Positions 63,615 to 64,000 of a stretch of 64,000 nt of DNA are shown in pieces. Position numbers and translations under genes: made by a program. Every line of letters starts with the position of its first letter. Position 1 is the first letter of the stretch. The stretch spans positions 1 to 64,000 of the forward strand of contig JBLIRR010000028.1 of the NCBI GenBank assembly GCA_049472395.1, written 5' to 3'. Under the pieces are notes generated by a model. It had not been told where the DNA came from. It did no database searches and saw nothing but the letters and a program-made list of their open reading frames with translations. This DNA comes from JBLIRR01 sp049472395 (GTDB lineage Bacteria > SZUA-182 > DTGQ01 > JBLIRR01).

Positions 63615-64000
63615 TTCTCCCCCCGCCCATCCGTTTGCCGGAAAGTTCCTGTTCTTTTGACTGCGCTCTTTGGTTTATTTTTAAATGCAGATTAGACTGT
63701 TTTAAATATCTCCATTTCTTAATTAACTTCACAGCAACCGTAATGAGAGCGAACACAATGACCTCGATCAATATCAGCACAGCTGTCAGAAACCGTCTAT
63801 GCACAGCATCCGCCAGCCAGCCAGATATAATGGCGTACAGCGAGATTCCGATCCAGCCGATACTGTTAAGGACAACCGTTATTCCCATGAGCCCCTGCAG
63901 CAGACCAGGGAATAGCGACGGGCCGATATATGCCCAGCCGGCTAATACAATGCCTGAGGCAGGGATAGCTATCCACGGGCTTGTTTTATAATATGCAAAC
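63607..64000 (-). CDS. Membrane protein, C-terminal part (cut by window edge)
   Basis: The frame is open to the right edge (first codon 63999), so the ATG at 63888 is probably internal. Hydrophobic segments are IAIPASGIVLAGWAYI, LMGITVVLNSIGWIGISLYA, and LTAVLILIEVIVFALITVAV, followed by a basic cytoplasmic tail (LKINQRAQSKEQELSGKRMG). It is the upstream partner of the 116-aa membrane protein. No family recognised. Confidence 0.6.
   Translation of the reverse strand, partial: FAYYKTSPWIAIPASGIVLAGWAYIGPSLFPGLLQGLMGITVVLNSIGWIGISLYAIISGWLADAVHRRFLTAVLILIEVIVFALITVAVKLIKKWRYLKQSNLHLKINQRAQSKEQELSGKRMGGGRNG

Noticed and set aside
63482..63991. 169-codon plus-strand frame at the right edge
   Set aside because: Antisense to a convincing membrane-protein operon. 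Arg/Ser/Pro-rich composition is typical of a shadow frame.
1..64000. tRNA, rRNA and riboswitch genes
   Set aside because: By eye I found no tRNA cloverleaf with a T-loop GTTCRA motif, no rRNA signature and no known riboswitch core. An automated covariance search could still find short ones.

Overview
This window is AT-rich DNA from a Gram-negative (diderm) bacterium. The evidence is an OmpA-type protein with thrombospondin type-3 repeats, several outer-membrane-like beta-barrels, a LolA/LolCDE-like export operon, a sigma-54 activator and many Sec-exported surface proteins. The family mix (DUF3160, DUF2330 plus HEAT repeats, spermidine-synthase-like/TPR fusion, PEP/pyruvate-binding protein, multihaem c-cytochrome, Cys-rich GGYWY motif) would fit an anaerobic Desulfobacterota-, Nitrospirota-, Planctomycetota- or Omnitrophota-like lineage. 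I cannot name a genus. No rRNA or tRNA gene and no CRISPR array was seen. The region has many fragments of transposases and broken surface proteins, as expected of a slowly decaying genome or accessory region.

Layout. 1-8 kb: HEAT fragment, two secreted proteins, a PAQR/hemolysin-III membrane protein and an octahaem-type cytochrome. 8-14 kb: a UvrD-like helicase, ASCH and DnaK fragments, an IS110 relic, a DUF4143-type ATPase and a transposase with an in-frame stop. 15-23 kb: a GT39-like glycosyltransferase, two outer-membrane proteins, an orphan Pvc16/DUF4255 protein and a GH13 branching-enzyme-like protein. 23-26 kb: two DUF3795 Cys-rich proteins, one with its C-terminus overrun by a tandem repeat, and small unknown genes. 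26-35.4 kb: the most coherent block (see below). 35.4-45 kb: rearranged ATPase and transposase relics, secreted proteins, a second DUF4143-type ATPase, a degraded UPF0175/PIN toxin-antitoxin pair, a Nudix hydrolase and a GC-rich zincin/IPT fragment. 45-64 kb: PEP/pyruvate-binding protein, M14 peptidase, DUF2330-HEAT protein, DUF3160 protein, a multi-fragment surface-protein pseudogene, Trm112-like protein, ICMT-like methyltransferase, spermidine-synthase/TPR protein, an IS1380 fragment and two membrane proteins at the right edge.

The 26-35.4 kb block looks like one regulon. A GAF-AAA+-Fis sigma-54 activator is surrounded by three sigma-54 (-24/-12) promoters. Each promoter carries three 16-bp palindromes (TTRTC-N6-GATAA type), spaced 22 and 28 bp, starting 51-53 bp upstream of the -24 element. 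The architecture is mirrored when the promoter points the other way. The targets are a SAM methyltransferase, a porin-like/ABC (LolD-FtsX-FtsX)/LolA-like export operon, and a 94-aa protein followed by a truncated NAD(P)-binding gene. Directly downstream of the LolA-like gene lie a 4Fe-4S protein and a 98-aa AhpD-like protein whose frame crosses a TGA exactly where the redox motif CxxC would have its second Cys. That is a probable selenoprotein.
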